Assembly (NCBI GenBank): GCA_016839985.1
Contig: JAEOTG010000053.1
Location: 1-10,443, forward strand
Reading direction: 5' to 3'
Source of the DNA: Candidatus Heimdallarchaeota archaeon
GTDB taxonomy: Archaea; Asgardarchaeota; Heimdallarchaeia; Heimdallarchaeales; Heimdallarchaeaceae
DNA length: 10,443 bases
Shown piece after piece: positions 1 to 6,285 of this stretch (the first letter of the stretch is position 1; every line of letters starts with the position of its first letter). The translations under genes and the position numbers were made by a program. Under the pieces are notes generated by a model, which saw nothing but the letters and a program-made list of their open reading frames with translations, was not told the DNA's origin and made no database searches.

Positions 1-612
1 GTATTGGTAATCCTATGGGTAGTTAGAATATCAGTGTTTCTGACTTTAAGGAAATTCGGAAAAGACGAGGGTACTGGTGAAGATCGAAGATTTAAAAAAT
101 TCCGTGATGAATGGGGTAAATCTCTTTGGTGGAAAGGTTTTCTTCAAGTATATTTATCACAAGTTTTTTTGGTAATTATTATAGGATTACCTGTGCTTGT
201 TGTCACTGCATACACATCTAATGGTAGACCTCTATGGTTACTCGATTTTATAGGAATTGGCATTTGGTCAATTGGTTTTCTCTTTGAGTTTATTGCAGAT
301 TTACAAATGCACTTATTCAAGAAGAAACCAGAAAATAAAGGTAAAATAATGACAAAAGGACTTTGGAAATATTCACGTCACCCTAATTATTTTGGCGAGA
401 TAACTATGTGGTTTGGTATGTTTTTCATAGCTCTATATGAATTTAAAGCTTGGAACTTCGCATCAATAATAGGTCCTATTATTATCGCATTGCTTTTAAT
501 CTATGTAACAGGACTTCCCTTAGCAGAGAAGAGGTTTGAAAATAATAAAGAATATCAAGATTACAAGCAAAAAACAAACGCATTGATTCCATGGTTTCCT
601 AAAAAGAAATAA
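1..612 (+). CDS. DUF1295 family integral membrane protein (steroid 5-alpha-reductase/ICMT-like fold), 5' partial
   Basis: The reading frame is already open at base 1 and ends in TAA at 612, so about 203 C-terminal residues are visible. DUF1295 proteins are usually about 250-300 residues, so the N-terminal helices lie outside the window. Several hydrophobic helices are present. The family signature is the segment GLWKYSRHPNYFGE (codons from about 120), followed by a hydrophobic helix and a C-terminal PLAEKRFENNKEYQDYKQ..IPWFP stretch. The RHPNYFGE core is shared with steroid reductases and isoprenylcysteine methyltransferases. Members are predicted membrane enzymes acting on lipid or isoprenoid substrates with NADPH or SAM, but the reaction of DUF1295 proteins is not established. 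A TTG near the left edge is not a credible start because family homology continues upstream of it. The downstream neighbour is the lipid enzyme G1P dehydrogenase, 105 nt away with its own promoter-like element, so a link through lipid metabolism is only suggestive. Confidence 0.85.
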   Translation, partial: VLVILWVVRISVFLTLRKFGKDEGTGEDRRFKKFRDEWGKSLWWKGFLQVYLSQVFLVIIIGLPVLVVTAYTSNGRPLWLLDFIGIGIWSIGFLFEFIADLQMHLFKKKPENKGKIMTKGLWKYSRHPNYFGEITMWFGMFFIALYEFKAWNFASIIGPIIIALLLIYVTGLPLAEKRFENNKEYQDYKQKTNALIPWFPKKK

Positions 613-624
613 CAATGTCAAAGT

Positions 625-640
625 CTTTAATTTTTGATTC
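625..640 (+). terminator. Possible T-tract terminator after the DUF1295 gene
   Basis: A T-rich run (ctttaatttttgattc) begins 12 nt after the TAA stop. Archaeal intrinsic termination needs only T-tracts, but this one is short, so the call is weak. Confidence 0.25.
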
Positions 641-676
641 TATCAACTAATGATTTATGATGAGAAAAGATAGAAT
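637..676. repeat. Inverted repeat upstream of the G1PDH promoter
   Basis: Eight-base arms attctatc (637-644) and gatagaat (669-676) are perfect reverse complements separated by 24 bases. The right arm ends 5 nt before the TATA-like box, an operator-like position, but an 8-bp arm in AT-rich DNA can occur by chance. Confidence 0.3.
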
Positions 677-680
677 TCCT

Positions 681-690
681 TTAATATAAG
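681..690 (+). promoter_or_regulatory. TATA-like box for the G1P dehydrogenase gene
   Basis: The element ttaatataag is centred about 32 nt before the ATG at 718. This predicts transcription starting around 710-714 and a leaderless or nearly leaderless mRNA, which fits the absence of a Shine-Dalgarno sequence before this gene. Confidence 0.45.
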
Positions 691-717
691 CTAGTTTAGA
701 TTGCAAGAGATATTGAA

Positions 718-1785
718 ATGTATGGCGTAATAAATGAGTTTAAACACATAGAAATGCCACAGATGTTGTCTCTTGGTACTAATATGTTTTTAAGTCTCCC
801 TGAAATTATAGAAAGACTATCATTAGGAAATAAATGTCTTTTAATAACAGACAAATTTGTGGAAAACAAATATGGGAAAGAAGTTAAAATTATATTGGAA
901 GAAGGGAAAATTGAAACAACAGTATCAATAATTGAAGATAGCACATTAGATGAAGTTGATAAACAAATTTCTGTTTTAAAAGAACTAGGTACTAATTTTG
1001 TTGTTGGTTTGGGTGGGGGAAAGCCAATTGATGTAGCAAAATTAACATCTTTTAAAGCTAATCAAAGATTTATTTCAATTCCTACTATTGCAAGCCATGA
1101 TGGAATTGCTAGTTCAAGGGCATCATTAAAAGGGATAGGTGAAAGGCATTCAATACAAGCAAGACCTCCTATTGCAGTTGTAGCTGACACAAAGATACTT
1201 GATAACTCACCTTATCGTTATACTTGTGCGGGTTGTGGGGATATTTTAGCCAAAAAGACATCACTTAAAGATTGGATGTTATCACACAGAATTAGAAATG
1301 AACCAATATCACCAACTTCAGTTGCTCTCTCTGAAATGACAGTTAAACTCATTTCTGAAAACGCAAATCTAATAAAGAGCCATTCTGAAGGATATAGTCG
1401 TATTGTTATGAACTCATTAATAAGTAGCTCTTTAGCTATGTGTGTAGCAGGATCTTCTAGACCCGGGAGTGGGTCAGAACACATGTTCAGTCATGCTCTA
1501 GATTCTATAGCAGAAACTCCAGCTTTACATGGAGAACAATGTGCGATAGGAACTATACTAATGGCTTTCCTCCATGAGCTTGATTGGGAGAATATTCAAT
1601 CAATAATGAATACTATAGGAATACCAACTACAGCAAAGAAGGCCGGATTAAAAGACGAAGATATCATAGAGGCATTGAGAATAGCTCACACAATAAGACC
1701 TGAAAGATTTACTATTCTAGGAAAAGATGGACTAACACATGAAGCTGCCGTAAATGTAGCAGTTAAAACTAATGTAATAGATTAA
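718..1785 (+). CDS. egsA: sn-glycerol-1-phosphate dehydrogenase, NAD(P)-dependent
   Basis: This 355-residue protein belongs to the G1PDH branch of the iron-alcohol-dehydrogenase/glycerol-dehydrogenase superfamily. It reduces dihydroxyacetone phosphate to sn-glycerol 1-phosphate in the cytosol, the step that sets the stereochemistry of archaeal ether lipids. Visible family motifs are the nucleotide-binding GLGGGKPIDVAK (residues 97-108), PTIASHDGIASSRAS (122-136), CGDILAKKTSLKDW (173-186), SGSEHMFSHALD (251-262) and HGEQCAIGTI (271-280). D175, H255 and H271 are the likely metal ligands. Length is normal for the family (about 335-360). The ATG start is preceded by a TATA-like box and no SD. The UPF0179 gene follows 48 nt downstream. 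The bacterial homologue AraM is the closest alternative, but the archaeal context favours the lipid role. Confidence 0.95.
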   Translation: MYGVINEFKHIEMPQMLSLGTNMFLSLPEIIERLSLGNKCLLITDKFVENKYGKEVKIILEEGKIETTVSIIEDSTLDEVDKQISVLKELGTNFVVGLGGGKPIDVAKLTSFKANQRFISIPTIASHDGIASSRASLKGIGERHSIQARPPIAVVADTKILDNSPYRYTCAGCGDILAKKTSLKDWMLSHRIRNEPISPTSVALSEMTVKLISENANLIKSHSEGYSRIVMNSLISSSLAMCVAGSSRPGSGSEHMFSHALDSIAETPALHGEQCAIGTILMAFLHELDWENIQSIMNTIGIPTTAKKAGLKDEDIIEALRIAHTIRPERFTILGKDGLTHEAAVNVAVKTNVID

Positions 1786-1797
1786 GTTATATTTCCT

Positions 1798-1807
1798 AAT
1801 ATTAAAA
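1798..1807 (+). promoter_or_regulatory. TATA-like box for the UPF0179 gene
   Basis: The element taatattaaa is centred about 31 nt before the ATG at 1834 within a 48-nt gap, so the gene may have its own near-leaderless transcript as well as readthrough from G1PDH. No SD is seen. Confidence 0.35.
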
Positions 1808-1833
1808 AACAATTTCTGTAAAGTTCCTTTGAA

Positions 1834-2265
1834 ATGATAATAACCCTACTAGAGAAAAACATTGCAAAAATAGGTTACACTTTCACGCACATGGGAGGAA
1901 CAAAAATATGTGCAAAATGTTCTTTAAAGAAAGTTTGTGTAGAAGCTCTTGAAACTAATGTTTCATATGAAGTACGAAAAATAGGTGCAAAAGAGCATAG
2001 ATGCTTAATAGATGATCAAGTAATGATTGTATGTGAAGTTGAGATAACTAATAACACAATTACTGTTGAAAGCCAAAAATATCTAGAAGGTATTATCATT
2101 AATAGACAACCGTTAAAATGTAACGAAATACTTTGTGAAAACAATGAATACTGCATTCATCCCAATTTTAATGAACAATCAAGAGTAAAAATTATTAAAA
2201 TATTGAACAAAATAAAATGCCCTTTGAGTTATGATCTTGTCTTAGTAGAAGCTAAGATAATATAA
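1834..2265 (+). CDS. UPF0179 family cysteine-rich protein
   Basis: This 143-residue protein matches the archaea-specific UPF0179 family in length and layout. An N-terminal CAKC..KKVC cluster (C26, C29, C35) is followed by an H-R-C element, a central CNEILCENNEYCIHP cluster, and the C-terminal CPLSYDLVLVEAK ending. The regularly placed cysteines and histidine suggest metal binding or an Fe-S cluster, but the family has no established function that I know of. No transmembrane segment or signal peptide is present, so it is probably cytosolic. It is co-directional with G1PDH and converges on the FKBP gene with only 22 bases between the two stops. Confidence 0.8.
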   Translation: MIITLLEKNIAKIGYTFTHMGGTKICAKCSLKKVCVEALETNVSYEVRKIGAKEHRCLIDDQVMIVCEVEITNNTITVESQKYLEGIIINRQPLKCNEILCENNEYCIHPNFNEQSRVKIIKILNKIKCPLSYDLVLVEAKII

Positions 2266-2266
2266 C

Positions 2267-2282
2267 AGAAAAAAGAAGAATA
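2267..2282 (-). terminator. T-tract downstream of the FKBP gene
   Basis: On the minus strand, right after the FKBP TAG stop, the sequence reads TTCTTCTTTTTTCTG, a pyrimidine-rich run suitable for archaeal termination. It sits in the 22-base gap between convergent genes. Confidence 0.35.
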
Positions 2283-2287
2283 AAGTA

Positions 2288-2983
2288 CTATTTCTTCTCT
2301 ATTTCATAATCTTCAATAAATGTCACTTTATTGTATTTAGAAGTTATTTCTCCTAAATCCCTAGTTACACCATTCCTGATGAATTGTATATATTCCATAA
2401 ATCTAGTGTTTTTTGGTAATTCCACAATGATAGTCTTATCTTTAAGATCAATCTTTGTTGTTGAGAAATCGACACCAGGTAATCTTTTTTCTAATAAACA
2501 AATGAATTGTTCTTTGATATCAGTTATCTTTTTAATAACTTCAACATCATAAACTAAATCGTTTCCTGCTAAATCGTGATTGAAATCAACTTTTACTCTA
2601 CTACTTGATACCTTAAGAATCCTTCCCATTTGACCTCCAATTTCAACCTTTGTATCTTCTTTTGGTTTTATTTGATGTCTTTGAAATTCTCTTCGTTGAA
2701 TTAATCTTATCTTAGATCTGTCTCTTAAACCAAATCCTCTCTTTGCTTCAACTTCAATAGTTTTGCTTTGACCTTCTTTCATTCCCACAATCTGATCTTC
2801 CAATCCCTCAGGAAGCCATTTTTTTCCAATTATCAGAGTGAATGGTCTATATATTACCTTTTCATCGAAAATATCTTCTTTCTTCGCTATACTTTCAGAA
2901 GTAGTATCAAATACAACATTATCTTCTTTTGTTTTTCCAGTATAATTTATTTTTACCATGTCGCCTGCATGAAGAGAAACCAT
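2288..2983 (-). CDS. Long archaeal-type FKBP peptidyl-prolyl cis-trans isomerase (SlyD-like)
   Basis: This protein catalyses proline isomerisation and chaperones folding in the cytosol. With the ATG at 2983 it has 231 residues. The first half of an FKBP domain (about 5-85) includes GDMVKINYTGKTKEDNVVFDTT, the PFTLIIGKKWLPEGLEDQIVGMKEGQ core and GFGLRD. An insert-in-flap domain (about 86-130) follows, then the closing FKBP strand (VDFNHDLAGNDLVYDVEVI). A C-terminal extension of about 75 residues is typical of long archaeal FKBPs. A GTG nine bases upstream (2992) is in frame, but it lies inside the GGTGA Shine-Dalgarno (2989-2993), which sits 5 nt before the ATG, so the ATG is preferred. The stop is TAG, showing that amber is used as a normal stop here. 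A TATA-like box upstream suggests an independent promoter. Confidence 0.92.
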   Translation of the reverse strand: MVSLHAGDMVKINYTGKTKEDNVVFDTTSESIAKKEDIFDEKVIYRPFTLIIGKKWLPEGLEDQIVGMKEGQSKTIEVEAKRGFGLRDRSKIRLIQRREFQRHQIKPKEDTKVEIGGQMGRILKVSSSRVKVDFNHDLAGNDLVYDVEVIKKITDIKEQFICLLEKRLPGVDFSTTKIDLKDKTIIVELPKNTRFMEYIQFIRNGVTRDLGEITSKYNKVTFIEDYEIEKK

Positions 2984-2988
2984 AAAGT

Positions 2989-2993
2989 TCACC
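2989..2993 (-). promoter_or_regulatory. Shine-Dalgarno GGTGA deciding the FKBP start
   Basis: GGTGA on the minus strand ends 5 nt before the ATG at 2983 and overlaps the alternative in-frame GTG at 2992, which argues for the ATG as initiator. Confidence 0.5.
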
Positions 2994-3032
2994 GTTTATT
3001 TTATTACACAAGTAAAAGATAAGTCAATAGTC

Positions 3033-3731
3033 TTATTTAAAATTCTGGTTTTCGCTATACTTTTTATTTTTTAATTGTTCTAAAAGTGAGTCGAAATTTG
3101 ATTTTTCCCTGTTTTCTTCTATATCTTTAACAAATTCTTTTAAAATTTTACATCTCTCTTCTGCTAACTTCTTTGTAAAAGGAAAATGCATGAGTTCTGG
3201 TAATTTGAATAGTTTTTCATCAAAATGCTCTAGAGCTTTTTTGAGATCGTATTTTTTTTCAATGCTGTAGCTTATTGTACGGTATAATCCCATAGCACCC
3301 AAAGCATCAAGTGCATCTGCATCCTTTAGGATTTTACCCTCTTTTGATTTTGGTTTGATTTTTTTACTAAATCTGTGCGAGAGAATAATATCACATACTT
3401 CAGGTATCATATCATTGAGAGAATGTTCTTTTAAAAATTCAGTAGCGATATCAGCGCTTAATTCCGCATGACATCTTCCTGTTGCTTCTTCTATGGGTCT
3501 ACCTGTGTCATGAAAGAGTGCAGCAATAATTAGAACATCTAATTTAGCATTGAGTTCATATCCAAGTTTCATACAAGTGTGAGTAACCCGAATTGTATGC
3601 TCAAGGGAATGTGATTTTTTGTTTCCAGATACTAGAAATTGTTTTAATATAAACTGATAGGCTTTTATCAAGATTCCTTTAAATTCGTAGTAATTTGGAA
3701 AAAACTCTAAGTAATCTTCTGAATCTTTCAT
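3033..3731 (-). CDS. HD-domain metal-dependent phosphohydrolase family protein
   Basis: This 232-residue soluble protein belongs to the HD superfamily of predicted metal-dependent phosphohydrolases. Its motifs appear in the canonical order: HSLEHTIRV (H45), LFHDTGRP (H74-D75), a secondary histidine in CHAELS (H88), LSHR (H119) and the KDADALDALGAMGLYR block (D137, D139). This pattern resembles YedJ-like HD proteins. The substrate is unknown; a nucleotide or other phosphomonoester or diester is plausible from the family. The C-terminal about 60 residues are charged and helical. Its ATG directly abuts the stop of the upstream metallophosphoesterase gene (TAAATG), so the two are almost certainly translated from the same mRNA and may act in one phosphate-ester hydrolysis pathway; that link is inference. 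Confidence 0.85.
   Translation of the reverse strand: MKDSEDYLEFFPNYYEFKGILIKAYQFILKQFLVSGNKKSHSLEHTIRVTHTCMKLGYELNAKLDVLIIAALFHDTGRPIEEATGRCHAELSADIATEFLKEHSLNDMIPEVCDIILSHRFSKKIKPKSKEGKILKDADALDALGAMGLYRTISYSIEKKYDLKKALEHFDEKLFKLPELMHFPFTKKLAEERCKILKEFVKDIEENREKSNFDSLLEQLKNKKYSENQNFK
3034..3042 (-). promoter_or_regulatory. TATA-like box for the FKBP gene
   Basis: On the minus strand this reads TTTTAAATA and overlaps the last codons of the upstream HD gene. It predicts transcription starting near 3012 and a leader of about 30 nt, consistent with the SD seen before this gene. Confidence 0.35.
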
Positions 3732-4385
3732 TTATTCTTTCATCTCATAGATATTATGAATGTCTCCTTTAATCCTAAAATCCTTATCTATTTCAATAAT
3801 AGCAAAATTTCCTCTTGTGATTGGTCCTGGATTAATGATTGTGCATTTTTTATATGTAGAAATTGTCGGAGATTCATGTATGTGACCTGAAATAACTAAA
3901 AATATATTGGAAAATTTCTCTATGGTTTTTTTTATTTCATGGGAACCCCCATGTTTGTTAAAAGAAATTAAATCCGCTTTTGTTCCATAAGGTGGAGCGT
4001 GAGTAAGTAAACAGACTCTCTTTTTTGCTCTTTTTAGCTCAAGAAGAAGCTTATAATTAATTCTAGGTTTGTGAGATCCAAAACCTACTATCGTAAAAAA
4101 ACTAATTTCTTCTATTGAAGATTCTAGATGTTTTGCAGAGGTATCGAGTGTCTCTAAATCAATATCTGGGTCACAGTTACCAAGCACAAAAAAAGTCTGA
4201 AAATCAGAATTGGTGATAATATCTAGCAATTCCCTCATATCTTCGATTGAACCAAAATTAGTTATGTCACCAGCTATAAAGCAAATTTTAGGTGGATTGG
4301 ATAAATTTTGAACTTTGTCTAGAATATTCGTTAAAGTAATGTTTTGACTATGAATATCAGAAAGAATCAGTATTTTTGTACTCAT
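3732..4385 (-). CDS. Calcineurin-like metallophosphoesterase
   Basis: This 217-residue single-domain enzyme shows the full dinuclear metallophosphoesterase motif set: D10-x-H12 (ILSDIHSQ), GD39-40 (IAGDIT), GNCD (N70), H129 (LLTHAPPYGTKAD) and GHIHE (H168, H170). The C-terminal INPGPITRGNFAIIEI is the usual closing strand pair. It would hydrolyse a phosphomonoester or phosphodiester in the cytosol; the substrate cannot be read from the sequence. It resembles small archaeal Icc/YfcE-like phosphoesterases. The ATG start lies 7 nt after the TAG stop of the envelope protein gene upstream, and its own stop abuts the HD gene, so it sits in the middle of a tight operon. Confidence 0.92.
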   Translation of the reverse strand: MSTKILILSDIHSQNITLTNILDKVQNLSNPPKICFIAGDITNFGSIEDMRELLDIITNSDFQTFFVLGNCDPDIDLETLDTSAKHLESSIEEISFFTIVGFGSHKPRINYKLLLELKRAKKRVCLLTHAPPYGTKADLISFNKHGGSHEIKKTIEKFSNIFLVISGHIHESPTISTYKKCTIINPGPITRGNFAIIEIDKDFRIKGDIHNIYEMKE

Positions 4386-4392
4386 AGAAACA

Positions 4393-5010
4393 CTAGCCTA
4401 TAACATTTAATTCCATGAAAGCGAAAATTCCTGAATACGAAAATTCTTCTGTTTGTGTATTGAATCTCCATATTTCAAAAACGATTTTCACACCATTTTC
4501 TCCTACAAGCAATGATTCAAATTGGCTTGAAAAATACAAAGTTACATTTGTTGGACTCCAGATATAACTCCCTGTGAAAGTGCCAATTTCTTGTTTCTCT
4601 TGCTTTGTTGCTGGAAACAGTATTTTTTCATAAGTATGATTTGAATACATCAAATAACATTCAGTTGTAACCAAAGGTGTTTCAGAATTTACAGTATGAG
4701 ATAATTTTGTTATTTTAATCTGAAGTTGATAATAGGTTACTTTATTTTCAAAATTTTTAATCATGAAATAAGTTGTATAATTGCTATGTCTATGAATAAA
4801 ATAAGGTTGCCTGGCAGCTTCATATACACCCTCTCCATCATTGTATTGTAATAAAGATATTTCAGAGAAACCTTCTCTTGGGTATGAAAAGAATGTAGTA
4901 CTAAACACTGTAACAATAACAATAATAATTATAGAAACAACAATAAGAGAAATGAATCTCTTTAGATTAGTGCTTCTAGAAATTATTTTGTTAAATCCTT
5001 TTTTCTCCAT
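4393..5010 (-). CDS. Membrane-anchored extracytoplasmic protein, DUF1616 C-terminal-domain-like
   Basis: This 205-residue protein has one N-terminal membrane anchor (about residues 17-37, rich in I and V), preceded by a basic KKGFNK..SR..KR stretch. The rest looks like a beta-rich domain facing outside. NYTTYFMIKNFENKVTYYQLQIKI and the final IVFEIWRFN...GIFAFMELNV strands recall the soluble C-terminal domain of DUF1616 proteins, where a nucleus of N-x-T sequons and a Y-x-L/LWI ending are common. That similarity is my reading of the pattern, not a computed hit. Potential N-glycosylation sequons occur at NYT, NHT and NVT. The gene overlaps the frame continuing past the amber codon upstream by 20 nt and has an AAGGTG SD 9 nt before its ATG. 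It follows a DUF1616 membrane gene, so the three may form one envelope complex. Its stop is TAG. Confidence 0.6.
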   Translation of the reverse strand: MEKKGFNKIISRSTNLKRFISLIVVSIIIIVIVTVFSTTFFSYPREGFSEISLLQYNDGEGVYEAARQPYFIHRHSNYTTYFMIKNFENKVTYYQLQIKITKLSHTVNSETPLVTTECYLMYSNHTYEKILFPATKQEKQEIGTFTGSYIWSPTNVTLYFSSQFESLLVGENGVKIVFEIWRFNTQTEEFSYSGIFAFMELNVIG

Positions 5011-5266
5011 TGTTTAATACACCTTCACTTTCATAAATTATCTCTAATCTCTCATAATTTTCAACTTTCTTTATTTTATACCAAGGATAAATTTTTGTTA
5101 AGAATAAATAAAGGACAATCACCGTTAATAGAGCTGAAAAAACACCTATTAAAGAAAAGAGAATCGTACTTTTTTGTTTATTGCTCTTAATAATTTCATC
5201 TAATTGTTCAAGAACAAAATCAAGTTTTTCATTTGCTTCATTTTCAATTTGTATTGCCGTACCATA
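4991..5266 (-). pseudogene. C-terminal continuation (91 codons, TM helix) of the envelope protein after an in-frame TAG
   Basis: Directly after the TAG at 5267-5269, the same frame stays open for 91 codons to a TAA at 4991-4993. It reads YGTAIQIENEANEKLDFV..., a helical charged stretch. A strong transmembrane helix (STILFSLIGVFSALLTVIVL) and a basic, tyrosine-rich cytoplasmic tail (KIYPWYKIKK...) follow. No ATG, GTG or TTG occurs in frame before the transmembrane helix, so this is not a convincing separate gene. Joined with the upstream 87 residues it makes a standard secreted-helix-anchor protein. Either the gene carries a nonsense mutation or sequencing error, or TAG is read through, for example as pyrrolysine. 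The tail overlaps the start of the next gene by 20 nt. Confidence 0.6.
5020..5025 (-). promoter_or_regulatory. Shine-Dalgarno AAGGTG before the membrane-anchored ectodomain gene
   Basis: AAGGTG on the minus strand lies 9 nt upstream of the ATG at 5010, inside the 3' end of the preceding frame. This fits coupled translation within an operon and fixes the start. Confidence 0.45.
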
Positions 5267-5530
5267 CTAATTCTCAATTGTTTTTGACTTTGCATCTTGA
5301 ATTAATTGTAATGCTAAGTCCATTTCTGATGTTAGTTGCTTAGCTTCAGAATTTGTGATAGGGATTTCCTCAAAAAGCTTAAGTGCTTCAACTAATTTAT
5401 CACTGGCATTATTAATTAATGTCAAAGCTTCCTGCTCTGTTTGAGCATAAGAATAACCATTTACTAAAAGAAGTAGAAGAAATAATATGACTCCCCAACC
5501 TATCCTTCTAACTTTCCAATATCTAAACAC
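5267..5530 (-). CDS. Secreted helical envelope protein, N-terminal part ended by in-frame TAG
   Basis: From the GTG at 5530 this frame gives 87 residues before a TAG. Residues 1-30 form a clear signal peptide: basic MFRYWKVRR, then a hydrophobic core GVILFLLLLLVNGYSYA with likely cleavage near SYA/Q. The remainder (TEQEALTLINNASDKLVEALKLFEE...) is an alternating helical repeat-like segment typical of archaeal surface proteins that end in a transmembrane anchor. The anchor is missing here but is present in the same frame after the TAG. The GTG lies 6 nt after the TGA of the DUF1616 gene; no ATG alternative exists. I do not recognise a named family. Context puts it in a membrane module with the flanking DUF1616-type and ectodomain genes. 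If not read through, the product would be a short released peptide. Confidence 0.6.
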   Translation of the reverse strand: MFRYWKVRRIGWGVILFLLLLLVNGYSYAQTEQEALTLINNASDKLVEALKLFEEIPITNSEAKQLTSEMDLALQLIQDAKSKTIEN

Positions 5531-5536
5531 TTTCTT

Positions 5537-6196
5537 TCACTTTCTTTTTATTTTTGATTTCATATTTTCAAATAGAATCAATAATTTCTTATTTCTGCTC
5601 GAACCGATATAAACTCTCAATAGTGATGATAATAATGAAGCTGTAAAAGTAAATGAACCAATTATGATAGCAAATGGAGTTGAATTAATAATCCAGACTT
5701 GATTGAGAATTAATCCAGAAAAAATTGCAATTCCAACATTTACTCCAATCGCAATTAAAACTCTCTCAAACTGATCTATTGTTTCATATAATTTCGGAAA
5801 AAACAGATTTGTGACTGACCATCCTGGGATAAATAAAATAAATAAAAATCCAAAAATCACACGAAGAAACAAAAAAGAGGATTCTTCAGGGATTAGAATA
5901 ATAATTGGAAAGAACAATGCAGTCAACAAGAAAATAGTCCAAAATTCAATTGAGAAATAGTTAACTTTGATAAAATATTCTGGTATGGTTTCAGGTAATT
6001 TTCTAATGATTTTTGGAGATCCCAAATGGATTCTCTTAGTTTTTTCTAATTCTTGAACAACTAAAAATACTTCATATTTATCCTTGCTTGTTAACTCTAC
6101 TGTCCTTTCTATAAGTTTCTTAACTGTTTTTGGTTTCTCCTCTTGCAAGGTTTTTTGTACTACTTTCTCAATTGTATTACTATCTGTTTTGTTCAT
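5537..6196 (-). CDS. DUF1616 family membrane protein with N-terminal winged-helix-like domain
   Basis: This 219-residue protein starts with a soluble helical region (about 1-65) of the archaeal winged-helix type (KVVQKTLQEEKPKTVKKLIERTV...KYEVFLVVQELEKTKRIHLG). Four predicted transmembrane helices follow (about 84-102, 108-133, 146-166, 172-196). The segment RVIFGFLFILFIPGWSVTNLFFP with the following ERVLIAIGVNVGIAIFSGLILN is the recognisable DUF1616 core. The function of DUF1616 is not established; members are often found near archaeal surface-protein and glycosylation genes. Many full-length members carry an extracytoplasmic domain after the helices. Here the protein stops at a basic tail, and a domain of that look is encoded two genes downstream. 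The ATG lacks an SD but lies about 25 nt after a T/A-rich TATA-like stretch, so the operon is probably transcribed leaderless from here. The stop is TGA. Confidence 0.8.
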   Translation of the reverse strand: MNKTDSNTIEKVVQKTLQEEKPKTVKKLIERTVELTSKDKYEVFLVVQELEKTKRIHLGSPKIIRKLPETIPEYFIKVNYFSIEFWTIFLLTALFFPIIILIPEESSFLFLRVIFGFLFILFIPGWSVTNLFFPKLYETIDQFERVLIAIGVNVGIAIFSGLILNQVWIINSTPFAIIIGSFTFTASLLSSLLRVYIGSSRNKKLLILFENMKSKIKRK

Positions 6197-6215
6197 ACCT
6201 TCGATAATACAGAAA

Positions 6216-6225
6216 TAATAATAAA
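6216..6225 (-). promoter_or_regulatory. TATA-like box for the DUF1616-led operon
   Basis: The minus-strand sequence TTTATTATTA is centred about 25 nt upstream of the ATG at 6196, predicting a leaderless transcript for the five-gene run down to the HD gene. It overlaps T-tracts that probably end metK transcription, so the assignment is tentative. Confidence 0.35.
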
Positions 6226-6237
6226 AAAAGGTTTTTG

Positions 6238-6266
6238 AAAAAAAATTATCAAAAAGAGGTAAAAAA
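6238..6266 (-). terminator. T-tract cluster ending metK transcription
   Basis: On the minus strand three successive T runs (six, five and eight T residues) lie 49-77 nt after the metK stop. Multiple oligo-T tracts without a stem are the usual archaeal intrinsic terminator. Confidence 0.45.
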
Positions 6267-6285
6267 GAGATTATTTAAGTCTGAA

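Noticed and set aside
613..717. Possible tRNA or small RNA gene in the gap before egsA
   Set aside because: No cloverleaf, T-loop motif or GC-rich stem is visible; only a short inverted repeat and a TATA-like box are present.
696..944. Minus-strand open frame of 82 codons inside egsA
   Set aside because: It lies antisense to the well-supported G1PDH gene, has no family features and no promoter or SD signal.
1218..1484. Minus-strand open frame of 88 codons inside egsA
   Set aside because: It is a shadow of the conserved G1PDH metal-site region; its amino acid pattern has no recognisable domain.
2768..3022. Plus-strand open frame opposite the start of the FKBP gene
   Set aside because: It is rich in F, Y and S as expected from the reverse complement of a lysine-rich AT-rich gene, and the FKBP match is unambiguous.
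4393..4395. TAG of the ectodomain gene as a second recoded amber codon
   Set aside because: Reading past it gives only about eleven codons before a TGA, with no domain-like content, and the next gene starts within 7 nt, so it is a normal stop.
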